A stretch of DNA of 30,780 nt, taken from F23-D06 sp002392325 (GTDB taxonomy: Bacteria; Bacteroidota; Bacteroidia; Bacteroidales; WCHB1-69). The stretch covers positions 1-30,780 of the forward strand of contig CAMORT010000028.1 of the NCBI GenBank assembly GCA_946624065.1, given 5' to 3'. Made by a program: the position numbers and the translations under genes. Each line of letters begins with the position of its first letter. Positions within the stretch are counted from its first letter, which is position 1. Below, piece after piece: positions 1 through 7,162 of the stretch. The notes under the pieces were generated by a model, which did not search any database, was not told the origin of the DNA, and saw nothing but the letters and a program-made list of their open reading frames with translations.

Positions 1-44
1 ATAGCAGCAGCTGTAAGTCAATAACCACCAGTGGATTTAATATA
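1..44. other. Left flank outside the inverted repeat
   Basis: These 44 bases precede the left inverted repeat. Read in the guaA frame on the plus strand they are open, but the residues do not resemble the GuaA C-terminus that precedes the right repeat, so this is not a second guaA copy. No gene, promoter or repeat could be identified in so short a piece. It is unique sequence relative to the rest of the window, which is the only evidence here that the left repeat has a real outer junction. Confidence 0.4.
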
Positions 45-205
45 ATTGAGTGGGAGTAAAAACGGTGCAATCCCATTGACAGGGCTCCACGAGAGGAATG
101 CTCTGAAACATATTAAATAACAAAGACTTAGAGCTACACGTTGCCACCTTTGCACAAAACGTGTGGCTCTGTTTTTTTGGCCCAAAATGGGAAAAGTTGC
201 CACTA
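45..205 (+). repeat. Left copy of perfect 161-bp inverted repeat
   Basis: This sequence is the exact reverse complement of 1612-1772; base p here matches base 1817-p there, with no mismatch found by eye. It begins with ATTGAGTGGGAGTAA, which equals the final codons I-E-W-E-stop of guaA, then continues through a 13-bp hairpin with a T-run and ends in a GTTGCCAC motif. The inner edge overlaps the stop codon of the recombinase (203-205). The two copies point inward around the recombinase gene. Confidence 0.97.
130..178 (+). terminator. Hairpin with T-run inside left repeat
   Basis: AGAGCTACACGTT (130-142) pairs with AACGTGTGGCTCT (158-170) over 13 bp with one G-T wobble and a 15-nt loop, followed by seven T at 172-178. 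That is a rho-independent terminator form on the plus strand, so it would stop transcription entering from the left. As part of the repeat it might instead, or also, act as a recombinase binding site. Confidence 0.65.
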
Positions 206-1534
206 CTTTTTTTCATCAAACGGATGCCAGGACTTAAAGAACTCTTCTGCCATCATTGCTGCATTTTCTTCAGGTGTCACCTTGATATATTTCAAGAAAT
301 TGGATTCAGTTGTATGACCTGTGAGACGCATAATCGCTATTGTTGGGAATCTTCGTTTATACATATTCGTAGCAAAGCTCCTTCGACCTGTATGCATACC
401 AACTAACTGATACTTTTTAAATACAAGTGTTTTCACCTCTCCCGCCCTATTCTCTACTACCCTGACTTCTTCATCAACACCTGCAAGCCGAGCACATTCC
501 CGAAGATGATTGTTGGCTTTGGATTTATCACACAGACGTGGAAAGTGCCCTTTGTACTTATCATATAATTCAACAACTATTGGATGCATAGGGATACTCA
601 CTTGTTTCTTTGTTTTTTCTGCTGTAACAGTTATGATCTTATCTGTTAGATTGAATGTCGCTTTGTCAAGACGATTGATGTCGCTTCGACGCAGCCCCGT
701 CCAACAAGAAATAATAAACAAATCTCTCGTCTGCTCCATCATAGACTTTATATCCACCTCACCCTCTTCAATTAGTTTTGGAATATCAAGTTTGTAGATT
801 TTTTCTATCTCTTCTTCGGTCAAATAAATGGCATCGACATCCACACACTTACCTTTAAGGTGTTTGTAGTAATCATCAACATTATAGCCTTCTTCCTTCG
901 CTGCATTCAGCAATGGTTTCAAGACGCCGTAGGTTGCATATACCGTATTTTGCTTATACTTTTTTACCGAGTAACACCATTCTGTATAAGCAGCATCAAA
1001 CTTTTTTGACGTGAAAACAGAGAAGTCATCAGGGAGTTTGTTATCCTCAAGGAAAGACTTTAAACGACGAATGACCGTTCTTTGGTGTATCTTTGTCCGC
1101 TCCGATATATATCTCCCTGTATGTGTGTCTATACGTTTCCGTTCTATATACTCCTCGAAAAAACGCATAGGGGTCGCTTTCTTCTTTTCCTCTTTCTCTT
1201 TGTCCTTCTCAACAAGGTCAACTATTATTCTCTTAATTGAGGTTTTAGCTTTCTCTACGGACATTGAACCAGAATAATTATCGTCATAGAACTCAATTAG
1301 TTTTGAAGAAAGTTGCTCCAAGAAAGCATTTGTTTTTTTGCTGATTTGGTTTATTCTTGCAGGATATTTCTCTTTACTCGTAATGCACAACTGCTTCTTG
1401 GCATCCCAAGTTTTGACGATAACCTTTTGTCTTGTGCTTACCTTAATTTGTTGATTGTCCCACCTGCAAAAAAGCAGTAACAATGATTCCTCCCGTAGAG
1501 GCTCTTTTAATTTGAAAGTGATTCTAAATGCCAT
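203..1534 (-). CDS. Tyrosine recombinase / phage-type integrase
   Basis: A 443-residue site-specific DNA recombinase of the Bacteroidetes type. It has an N-terminal arm-binding region (about 1-100), a SAM-like core-binding domain (about 120-230) and a C-terminal catalytic domain. The catalytic set is complete: Arg282 in TGLRRSD, a likely Lys307 in AEKTKK, His391 and Arg394 in HTGRRSF, His417 in LTGH, and the nucleophile Tyr426 in FLKYIKV. The ATG at 1534 was chosen; a TTG three codons upstream is less likely. The gene lies downstream of guaA in the same direction and is the only gene between two 161-bp inverted repeats, with its stop codon inside the left repeat. Direct repeats of a GTTGCCAC motif sit just upstream of its start, suggesting arm-type binding sites and self-regulation. 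Integrase or invertase activity cannot be told apart from sequence alone. Confidence 0.95.
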   Translation of the reverse strand: MAFRITFKLKEPLREESLLLLFCRWDNQQIKVSTRQKVIVKTWDAKKQLCITSKEKYPARINQISKKTNAFLEQLSSKLIEFYDDNYSGSMSVEKAKTSIKRIIVDLVEKDKEKEEKKKATPMRFFEEYIERKRIDTHTGRYISERTKIHQRTVIRRLKSFLEDNKLPDDFSVFTSKKFDAAYTEWCYSVKKYKQNTVYATYGVLKPLLNAAKEEGYNVDDYYKHLKGKCVDVDAIYLTEEEIEKIYKLDIPKLIEEGEVDIKSMMEQTRDLFIISCWTGLRRSDINRLDKATFNLTDKIITVTAEKTKKQVSIPMHPIVVELYDKYKGHFPRLCDKSKANNHLRECARLAGVDEEVRVVENRAGEVKTLVFKKYQLVGMHTGRRSFATNMYKRRFPTIAIMRLTGHTTESNFLKYIKVTPEENAAMMAEEFFKSWHPFDEKK

Positions 1535-1577
1535 ACTAAACAACGTATTACTGATTCAACTTTTTGACAGTAAAAAC

Positions 1578-1625
1578 GTGTCAACTTTTCGTGGCAAGTA
1601 GTGGCAACTTTTAGTGGCAACTTTT
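1578..1625. repeat. Iteron-like direct repeats before the recombinase
   Basis: GTGTCAACTTTT (1578-1589), GTGGCAAGTA (1591-1600), GTGGCAACTTTT (1601-1612) and GTGGCAACTTTT (1614-1625) lie head to tail upstream of the recombinase start; the last is within the right inverted repeat. Spacing is 11-13 bp. The left inverted repeat holds only one copy (194-203). Arrays like this are typical arm-type sites of tyrosine recombinases, and the position also suggests autoregulation. Function is inferred. Confidence 0.7.
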
Positions 1626-1772
1626 CCCATTTTGGGCCAAAAAAACAGAGCCACACGTTTTGTGCAAAGGTGGCAACGTGTAGCTCTAAGTCTTTGTTAT
1701 TTAATATGTTTCAGAGCATTCCTCTCGTGGAGCCCTGTCAATGGGATTGCACCGTTTTTACTCCCACTCAAT
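1612..1772 (-). repeat. Right copy of perfect 161-bp inverted repeat
   Basis: This copy contains the last five codons of guaA including its stop (1758-1772), the guaA terminator hairpin, and a GTTGCCAC recombinase-site-like motif at the inner edge. It is identical in inverted orientation to 45-205. Because the genuine guaA end is here, this copy is the parental or target side; the left copy lacks any guaA body. Confidence 0.97.
1639..1687 (-). terminator. guaA terminator hairpin in right repeat
   Basis: This is the mirror of the hairpin at 130-178. On the minus strand the 13-bp stem occupies 1687-1647 and the T-run 1645-1639, starting about 70 bases after the guaA stop. It would end the lipoprotein-purN-guaA transcript before the recombinase gene. 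Confidence 0.7.
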
Positions 1773-3362
1773 CGTCGCGGGCGGTTTGGAACTGATGTCG
1801 TAACAGACGCGGTTCACACCCTTGACCTTGTTGATGATATCATTGGAAATCTTCGCCATGAAGTCATAGGGCAGATGCGCCCAGTCGGCGGTCATGGCGT
1901 CGGTGCTGGTCACCGCGCGCAAGGCCACCGCACGCTCGTAGGTGCGCTCGTCACCCATCACGCCCACACTCTTGATCGGCAGCAGGATAACACCCGCCTG
2001 CCAAATCTGGTCGTACAGCGATACCTCAATCTCACCATTGGTCATGTTCGCGGGCACGCCGGCAGCCAACACCTTGCGGGCTTCTTCACCACTCAGTTTC
2101 ACTTTCCAATCGCGCAAACCCTGGATGAAGATGTCGTCAGCATCCTGCAACACGCGCACCTTGTCGCGGGTAATGTCGCCCAAAATGCGCACCGCCAAGC
2201 CAGGACCGGGGAACGGATGGCGCGTGATAAGATGTTCGGGCATGCCCAGCTGGCGGCCCACACGGCGCACCTCATCCTTGAACAACCATTTCAGCGGCTC
2301 GCAGAGTTGCAAGTGCATCTTCTCGGGCAGTCCGCCCACATTGTGATGGCTCTTGATGACCATTCCTGTAATGCTAAGACTCTCAATACGATCCGGATAG
2401 ATAGTACCCTGTGCCAGCCATTTGGCATCCGTAATTTTTTGTGCTTCCGCATTGAACACATCAATGAATCCCGCACCGATGATCTTGCGCTTGCGCTCCG
2501 GTTCGGTCACGCCCTCCAATTCCTTGAAGAACTTTTCGCTGGCATCCACGCCAATCACATTCAAGCCAAGTCCCTCATAATCACGCATCACATTCTGAAA
2601 CTCGTTTTTGCGCAGCAAACCATGATCCACGAAAATGCAAGTCAGATTCTTGCCGATAGCGCGGTGCAATAGCATGGCACACACGGAGGAATCCACGCCG
2701 CCGCTCAAACCGAGAATCACACGATCGTTGCCGATCTGCTCTTTCAACTCGGCCACCGTGGTCTCCACAAAGGAAGCGGGGCTCCAAGTCTGGTGTCCGC
2801 CACAGATGCCGACCACAAAATTCTTCAGCAGTTGGGTGCCTTGAACGGTATGGAAAACTTCAGGATGGAACTGCACGCCCCAAACCTGCTCACCTTCAAA
2901 CTGATACGCGGCATTCCGCACTTTGTCGGTGGACGCGATTTTCCGGCAGTTTTCCGGCAGCTTGGTAATCGTGTCGCCATGGCTCATCCACACTTGCGTA
3001 TGGTCGTCCAAGCCTTTCAACAAAGGATTGTCGTGCTCAAACTCAGCCAAGTTGGCGCGTCCGTACTCACGGCTGCCGGCGGGTTCCACATTGCCACCGT
3101 TAGTGTAGGCCATGAATTGCGCGCCGTAGCAAATGCCGAGAATGGGCAGGCGGCCCCGGATATCGGACAAATCAACCTTAAACGCGCGCTCGTCATACAC
3201 GCTGAACGGCGAACCGCTCAATATCACGCCAATAACGTCTTTATCGTCTTTGGGGAACTTGTTGTACGGCACAATTTCGCAGAACATGTCCAGTTCGCGC
3301 ACGCGGCGTCCAATGAGTTGGGTGGTTTGGGAACCGAAGTCCAGGATGATGATTTTTTCCAT
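1758..3362 (-). CDS. guaA: GMP synthase (glutamine-hydrolysing)
   Basis: This enzyme converts XMP to GMP with ATP and glutamine, the last step of guanine nucleotide synthesis. It is 534 residues, close to the family norm. The N-terminal glutamine amidotransferase domain shows nucleophile Cys78 in GICYGAQ and the His166/Glu168 pair in QFHPEV. The ATP pyrophosphatase domain carries the PP-loop SGGVDSS at 220-226, and the C-terminal dimerisation domain ends in ATIEWE. The start ATG is 18 bases after the purN stop, so the two are probably co-transcribed. The 3' end of guaA is a known integration target for tyrosine-recombinase islands; here the final 15 bases form the outer edge of a 161-bp inverted repeat next to a recombinase. 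The gene itself is intact. Confidence 0.98.
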   Translation of the reverse strand: MEKIIILDFGSQTTQLIGRRVRELDMFCEIVPYNKFPKDDKDVIGVILSGSPFSVYDERAFKVDLSDIRGRLPILGICYGAQFMAYTNGGNVEPAGSREYGRANLAEFEHDNPLLKGLDDHTQVWMSHGDTITKLPENCRKIASTDKVRNAAYQFEGEQVWGVQFHPEVFHTVQGTQLLKNFVVGICGGHQTWSPASFVETTVAELKEQIGNDRVILGLSGGVDSSVCAMLLHRAIGKNLTCIFVDHGLLRKNEFQNVMRDYEGLGLNVIGVDASEKFFKELEGVTEPERKRKIIGAGFIDVFNAEAQKITDAKWLAQGTIYPDRIESLSITGMVIKSHHNVGGLPEKMHLQLCEPLKWLFKDEVRRVGRQLGMPEHLITRHPFPGPGLAVRILGDITRDKVRVLQDADDIFIQGLRDWKVKLSGEEARKVLAAGVPANMTNGEIEVSLYDQIWQAGVILLPIKSVGVMGDERTYERAVALRAVTSTDAMTADWAHLPYDFMAKISNDIINKVKGVNRVCYDISSKPPATIEWE

Positions 3363-3380
3363 ATCTGAAATTCAAATTTG

Positions 3381-3947
3381 TTAAGCGTTGATAACTTTGT
3401 TTATGGTAACCGGATAATAGGTGTGCTCCAACTGATGTATTTGTCTTTCAACATCTTCCAATGTCGCGCCGTCGTTTGCGTGGAAAGCGAACTGGTCGAT
3501 GATCTTGCCGGTATCCACGCCCTCATCGACATAATGGATGGTGATACCGAACACTTTCACCCCGTGTTGGAAGGCATCGGAGATGCCGTGCGCGCCGGGG
3601 AAGGAGGGCAGCAGGGCGGGATGCAGGTTGATGATTCGCATCGGAAAATTTTCCAAAAGCACTTTCCCGATATAGCGCATATAGCCAGCCAACACAATAT
3701 ATTCCACGCCGAGATCCTGCAACTTTTGCAAAATCACCGTTTCATACGCCTCCTTATCGGTGTAATCCTTGGCGGAAAACGCAAACACCGGAATGCCATT
3801 GTTTTCAGCACGCTCAATGGCTTTGCAACCGGGTTTGTCCGATACAAGCAGAGCAATTTCCGCATCCAATACATTTTGCTTGACGGCTTCTATAATGGCT
3901 TGAAAATTAGAGCCAAAACCGCTGGCAAACACTGCAATTTTTTTCAT
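3381..3947 (-). CDS. purN: Phosphoribosylglycinamide formyltransferase (GART)
   Basis: A 188-residue cytoplasmic enzyme that transfers a formyl group from 10-formyl-THF to GAR in de novo purine synthesis. The N-terminus IAVFASGFGSNFQA is the phosphate-binding loop. The catalytic triad is visible as Asn107 and His109 in INLHPALLPSFPG and Asp145 in HYVDEGVDTG. Length fits the single-domain bacterial PurN. It lies between a small lipoprotein gene (8-base gap) and guaA (18-base gap) on the same strand, which suggests one purine transcript starting before the lipoprotein. Confidence 0.97.
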   Translation of the reverse strand: MKKIAVFASGFGSNFQAIIEAVKQNVLDAEIALLVSDKPGCKAIERAENNGIPVFAFSAKDYTDKEAYETVILQKLQDLGVEYIVLAGYMRYIGKVLLENFPMRIINLHPALLPSFPGAHGISDAFQHGVKVFGITIHYVDEGVDTGKIIDQFAFHANDGATLEDVERQIHQLEHTYYPVTINKVINA

Positions 3948-3955
3948 ATTCCCGA

Positions 3956-4342
3956 TTATTTTGAAGATTTTTGGGAAATGGCCGAACTATCTATTATGGG
4001 TTTCTTCGGGGTGATGAGGTCAAACGCGGCTCTGCGCTCATCCAGCGAAAGGTTGTCCCAGTTCTCCATGGCGGCCTCAAATTTGGCTCTGCGCGCCTCA
4101 CGCGCCTCTTTCATGGCCTTCTGCATGTCGTAAACAGCTTTCTGACTGTCCAGGAGTTCGGCTTTCCGTTCGTCAGTAAGACTGTCCCAGTTATCCCAGT
4201 CGGCCTTGTCTTTTTTCAGTTTCTCCTGCTGGGCCACGGTGGCGGAATCCAGCGGCGTAGTGTTGTTATTCTGATTCTGCGTGTTGTCGCAACCCACCAT
4301 CAGCAGGGTGCCAACTGCAAGTAAAAGAAATAGTTTCTTCAT
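3956..4342 (-). CDS. Small charged lipoprotein, unknown function
   Basis: A 128-residue protein not recognised as a named family. The N-terminus MKKLFLLLAVGTLLMVGCD is a lipoprotein signal with lipid-bearing Cys18. An Asn/Gln/Thr-rich linker follows. The rest is predicted helical and highly charged, with an internal near-duplication: NWDSLTDERKAELLD (about 52-66) and NWDNLSLDERRAAFDL (about 94-109). It is the first gene of the run leading into purN and guaA, with an 8-base gap. A promoter-like TActTTTG lies about 25 bases upstream on the minus strand. The association with purine genes looks positional rather than functional, since nothing in the protein suggests nucleotide chemistry. Confidence 0.85.
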   Translation of the reverse strand: MKKLFLLLAVGTLLMVGCDNTQNQNNNTTPLDSATVAQQEKLKKDKADWDNWDSLTDERKAELLDSQKAVYDMQKAMKEAREARRAKFEAAMENWDNLSLDERRAAFDLITPKKPIIDSSAISQKSSK

Positions 4343-4368
4343 TGTTTTAGCATTTTTATTTGGAGATG

Positions 4369-4376
4369 CAAAAGTA
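4369..4376 (-). promoter_or_regulatory. Bacteroidetes -7 box before lipoprotein-purN-guaA
   Basis: Minus-strand TACTTTTG matches the TAnnTTTG -7 consensus of the Bacteroidetes primary sigma factor, with its inner end 26 bases before the lipoprotein start. No clear TTG -33 element is visible at the usual distance. It lies back to back with the plus-strand promoter at 4389-4416. Confidence 0.6.
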
Positions 4377-4388
4377 GTAAAAAAAAGG

Positions 4389-4416
4389 TTGCAGAGTGCT
4401 AATTTTTGTACCTTTG
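4389..4416 (+). promoter_or_regulatory. Bacteroidetes promoter for the permease gene
   Basis: TTG at 4389-4391 and TACCTTTG at 4409-4416, separated by 17 bases, fit the -33/-7 pattern. The -7 box ends only 13 bases before the ATG at 4430, leaving a very short 5' leader with no Shine-Dalgarno sequence, so the message may be nearly leaderless. Confidence 0.6.
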
Positions 4417-4429
4417 CAGCCGCATTTGC

Positions 4430-5563
4430 ATGATGTCATTGAAAAACACTTGGAAACGGCTTGGAGAGAGGTTTTGCGACCTCACAAGATGGAAAATCAT
4501 CGACTCCTACATCCTGAGGAAATTCCTCGGGTCGGTGGTTTATGCCATCCTCCTGCTGATGGCCATCATCATTGTGTTCGACCTTTCGGAGAACATACAG
4601 CGTTTCATGAGCAAGAATATCCCTGTCGGGGAAATCATCACCGGCTACTACCTGAACTTCATCCCCTACTTCATCAACCTCTTCATCCCGCTATTCACCT
4701 TTATCAGCGTTATTTGGTTCACCTCCAAGCTGTCTTCCAACAACGAAATCATCTCCATATTGGGCAATGGTGTGAGTTTTGCCCGCTTCCTGGTGCCCTA
4801 TTTTGCCGGCGCCATGATTATTATGCTCATTTCACTGGTTATGGCCAATTTCATCGTTCCGCACACCAACGAAAACCTTAACGAGTTCAAATACAAGTAT
4901 TTCGGCAAACAGGCCATCTCCACTACCGACCTGCATATCAAAAATTCCGCCAACAGTTACTTATATGTTCAACGCTGGGACCGCGACAACGACTTGGGAT
5001 ACGATTTCACATACGAGGAGTTTGACGATTCGAAGATACGGCTGAAAATCAAGGCGCAGATGGCCGCCTTCGACCCAAAAAGCCAGAAATGGGTGCTCCG
5101 CCACTACCTCCGGCGCGAGTTCATCAACGACCGCGAAATCGTGACCACCGGGCACCAGATGGACACCACCTTTAATGTGCTGCCGAGAAACTTCAGCCAG
5201 GATGTCTTCATCGCGGAAACCATGTCCTACAAGGAACTCCGCAGTTTCATCAAAGAAGAGAAGATGCGTGGGTCCAACTTGGTTTCCCATTTCCAAATCG
5301 AGCAGCACAAGCGTATCGCCAACTCCATCGGCATTTTCATCATGACCTTCTTGGGGTTGAGCGTCTCCTCGCGCAAGAACCAGCGCGGCGTGGGCGTGCA
5401 CATCTTCATGGGCATGGGCCTGGCGTTCACCTTCATTTTCCTGCAACAAGTATCCACCGTGTTCTCCGTGTCGGGCGGCCTTCCACCCGTGCTCGGCACC
5501 TGGATCCCCAATATCATTTTCTTGTTTATCACAATCTTGTCCTTGAAAATGGCACAAAAATAA
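4430..5563 (+). CDS. LptF/LptG (YjgP/YjgQ) family permease
   Basis: An inner-membrane protein of 377 residues in the family that extracts lipopolysaccharide from the inner membrane with the LptB ATPase. The N-terminus KIIDSYILRKFLGS is the family signature. Three membrane segments follow at about 27-50, 72-95 and 110-132, then a periplasmic beta-jellyroll-like region (about 145-285), then three further membrane segments to the C-terminus. The start could be the ATG at 4430 or the adjacent one at 4433; upstream codons lie within the promoter. Whether it is the LptF or LptG paralogue cannot be decided from one copy. The next gene begins 4 bases after its stop. Confidence 0.9.
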   Translation: MMSLKNTWKRLGERFCDLTRWKIIDSYILRKFLGSVVYAILLLMAIIIVFDLSENIQRFMSKNIPVGEIITGYYLNFIPYFINLFIPLFTFISVIWFTSKLSSNNEIISILGNGVSFARFLVPYFAGAMIIMLISLVMANFIVPHTNENLNEFKYKYFGKQAISTTDLHIKNSANSYLYVQRWDRDNDLGYDFTYEEFDDSKIRLKIKAQMAAFDPKSQKWVLRHYLRREFINDREIVTTGHQMDTTFNVLPRNFSQDVFIAETMSYKELRSFIKEEKMRGSNLVSHFQIEQHKRIANSIGIFIMTFLGLSVSSRKNQRGVGVHIFMGMGLAFTFIFLQQVSTVFSVSGGLPPVLGTWIPNIIFLFITILSLKMAQK

Positions 5564-5567
5564 GCGT

Positions 5568-6470
5568 ATGCACAAGCTGAGAAGTTATGTTCTGCCCGTT
5601 GCCATTCTGTTAGGTTTGCTGTTCCACCGATGGTGCGGCATACTCGCCTTCCTGTCGCCGTACCTCATCTTCACCATTCTGTTTCTGAATTTCGTGGCAG
5701 TGGATATCCGACAACTCAAAATCACCCGTCTGAGCGTATGGTTCCTGCTTATTCAGGCGTTAGTCAGCATAGGCAGTTATTATCTAATCAGGGGAATATT
5801 CCATAACGAGTTGGTGGCACAAGGACTGCTGATCGGCATACTTTGCCCTGTGGCCGCATCGGTGGTGGTTATCTCCTGCCTGCTGGGTGCAAAACGCGAA
5901 ACCGTGACCGAATACACCATCCTCTGCAACCTCATGGTATCGGTGGTGGCCCCCTTCTATTTCACCTTCATCGGCGTGCATCAGGACCTTCCTTTCTTCA
6001 CCTCGTTTCTGATGATTTTGAAAAGAATAGGCACTACCATTGCCCTTCCATTTTTTGTAGCCCTGTTTCTTCAGCTCTGCTGGAAAAAAGGCAATGAGAT
6101 GCTGGTCCGTTTCACCGGTGCCACTTTTTATATATGGGCATTCCTGCTGTTTTTGACATTAGGCCAAACCATTGACTACATTTTCATCCACGGCAAAGGC
6201 AACGGGCTCAATATCTTATGGTTAGGCATATCATCGGTGTTAGTTTGCACCCTGAACTTTGCGGCAGGCAAATGGATTGGGGGTAAATATGGCGACACCA
6301 TCGCGGGCGGCCAGATGCTAGGGCAGAAAAACACCGCCATGGCCATCTGGATGGCCAACACTTACCTCAACCCGCTGGCCTCCGTGTTCTTGGCATTCTA
6401 TTCCGTGTGGCAAAACCTGTTCAACAGCTGGCAGATCTGGCGGCACGACAAACGACAGAGTATCTCATAG
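5568..6470 (+). CDS. BASS-type (bile acid:Na+ symporter-like) transporter
   Basis: A 300-residue integral membrane protein with about nine hydrophobic segments and almost no soluble domain. It resembles the bile acid:sodium symporter / BASS fold by length and by the C-terminal GQKNTAMAIWMANTYLNP region, which looks like the conserved helix-break motif of that family. The substrate is unknown; bile acids, organic anions and pantoate-like acids are all known in the family. Its ATG lies 4 bases after the permease stop, so the two are co-transcribed and possibly translationally coupled. A new promoter box follows within 10 bases of its stop. Confidence 0.75.
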   Translation: MHKLRSYVLPVAILLGLLFHRWCGILAFLSPYLIFTILFLNFVAVDIRQLKITRLSVWFLLIQALVSIGSYYLIRGIFHNELVAQGLLIGILCPVAASVVVISCLLGAKRETVTEYTILCNLMVSVVAPFYFTFIGVHQDLPFFTSFLMILKRIGTTIALPFFVALFLQLCWKKGNEMLVRFTGATFYIWAFLLFLTLGQTIDYIFIHGKGNGLNILWLGISSVLVCTLNFAAGKWIGGKYGDTIAGGQMLGQKNTAMAIWMANTYLNPLASVFLAFYSVWQNLFNSWQIWRHDKRQSIS

Positions 6471-6478
6471 GTTTTTCG

Positions 6479-6486
6479 TATCTTTG
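6479..6486 (+). promoter_or_regulatory. Bacteroidetes -7 box before the P-loop kinase
   Basis: TATCTTTG followed by C lies 20 bases before the ATG at 6507 and fits TAnnTTTG. No convincing -33 TTG is seen upstream, where the transporter gene ends. Confidence 0.6.
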
Positions 6487-6506
6487 CAGACAAAAAAAAA
6501 GACAAC

Positions 6507-7055
6507 ATGAAAATCATCGGCATTACAGGCACCTTGGGTGCGGGAAAAGGCACCATTGTGGATTATCTCATCAACCACTACGGCTACAAGCACTACTCCG
6601 TGCGCGGATACTTGATTGAGGAAGCAAAAAGAAGAGGATTGGAAATCAATCGTGACACGTTCGTGGAAGTGGCCAACGACCTGCGTGCCAAACACTCGCC
6701 CTCTTACATCGTGGACGAACTCTACAAGCAGGCCGAGGCCGCCGGCGACAACGCCATCATCGAGAGCGTGCGCACGCCGGGCGAGGTGGAATCGCTGCGC
6801 CAAAACGAGCACTTCCTGCTCTTCGCCGTGGATGCCGACCCGAAAATCCGCTACGATCGCATCGTGAGCCGCGCCTCCGAAACCGACCACGTGTCCTTCG
6901 AAACCTTCATCGAGAACGAACAACGCGAGATGTCGTCCACCGACCCCAACCACCAGAATGTGGGCCGCTGCATGCAGATGGCCGATTATGTGTTCAACAA
7001 CGACGGTGATTTCGAAGCCCTGTACAAACAAGTGGAAGAAGTCCTGAACCGTTAA
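6507..7055 (+). CDS. P-loop kinase, dephospho-CoA kinase-like fold
   Basis: A 182-residue soluble NTP-binding protein. Walker A is GTLGAGKGT at residues 8-16, followed by a kinase-like lid and substrate region: HYSVRGYLIEEAKRRG, an IIESVRTPGEVESL segment about residues 84-97, and FAVDADPKIRYDRI. This resembles small nucleoside/dephospho-CoA kinase-like proteins rather than canonical CoaE, so the substrate is not assigned. It has its own promoter box upstream and a weak hairpin terminator downstream, so it is probably a single-gene unit. Confidence 0.8.
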   Translation: MKIIGITGTLGAGKGTIVDYLINHYGYKHYSVRGYLIEEAKRRGLEINRDTFVEVANDLRAKHSPSYIVDELYKQAEAAGDNAIIESVRTPGEVESLRQNEHFLLFAVDADPKIRYDRIVSRASETDHVSFETFIENEQREMSSTDPNHQNVGRCMQMADYVFNNDGDFEALYKQVEEVLNR

Positions 7056-7100
7056 TCCCAATACTCTATTTTATTCAAAATCTTCTGTTTATAAATTTTT

Positions 7101-7127
7101 AAGGACACCTTCAAAAATCGTGTCTTT
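7101..7127 (+). terminator. Weak hairpin terminator after the kinase
   Basis: AAGGACAC (7101-7108) pairs with GTGTCTTT (7120-7127) in an 8-bp stem with one wobble and an 11-nt loop, and the T-run overlaps the stem. It lies 46 bases after the kinase stop and just upstream of the next promoter box. The stem is short, so confidence is low. Confidence 0.4.
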
Positions 7128-7133
7128 TGGTGG

Positions 7134-7141
7134 TATTTTTG
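7134..7141 (+). promoter_or_regulatory. Bacteroidetes -7 box before the OmpA-domain gene
   Basis: TATTTTTG lies 21 bases before the ATG at 7163 and fits TAnnTTTG. The -33 position is not clear because the preceding hairpin occupies that space. Confidence 0.55.
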
Positions 7142-7162
7142 CTCACTTGAATATATACCACA

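Noticed and set aside
1..59. Possible second guaA 3' end at the left edge
   Set aside because: Only the last five codons match; the upstream codons do not encode the GuaA C-terminus.
1535..1543. TTG start three codons upstream of the recombinase ATG
   Set aside because: The ATG at 1534 is a better start, and the extra residues have no family support.
1614..2672. Long plus-strand frame over guaA
   Set aside because: It is antisense to intact guaA, starts inside the repeat and has no family features; the guaA frame is clearly the coding one.
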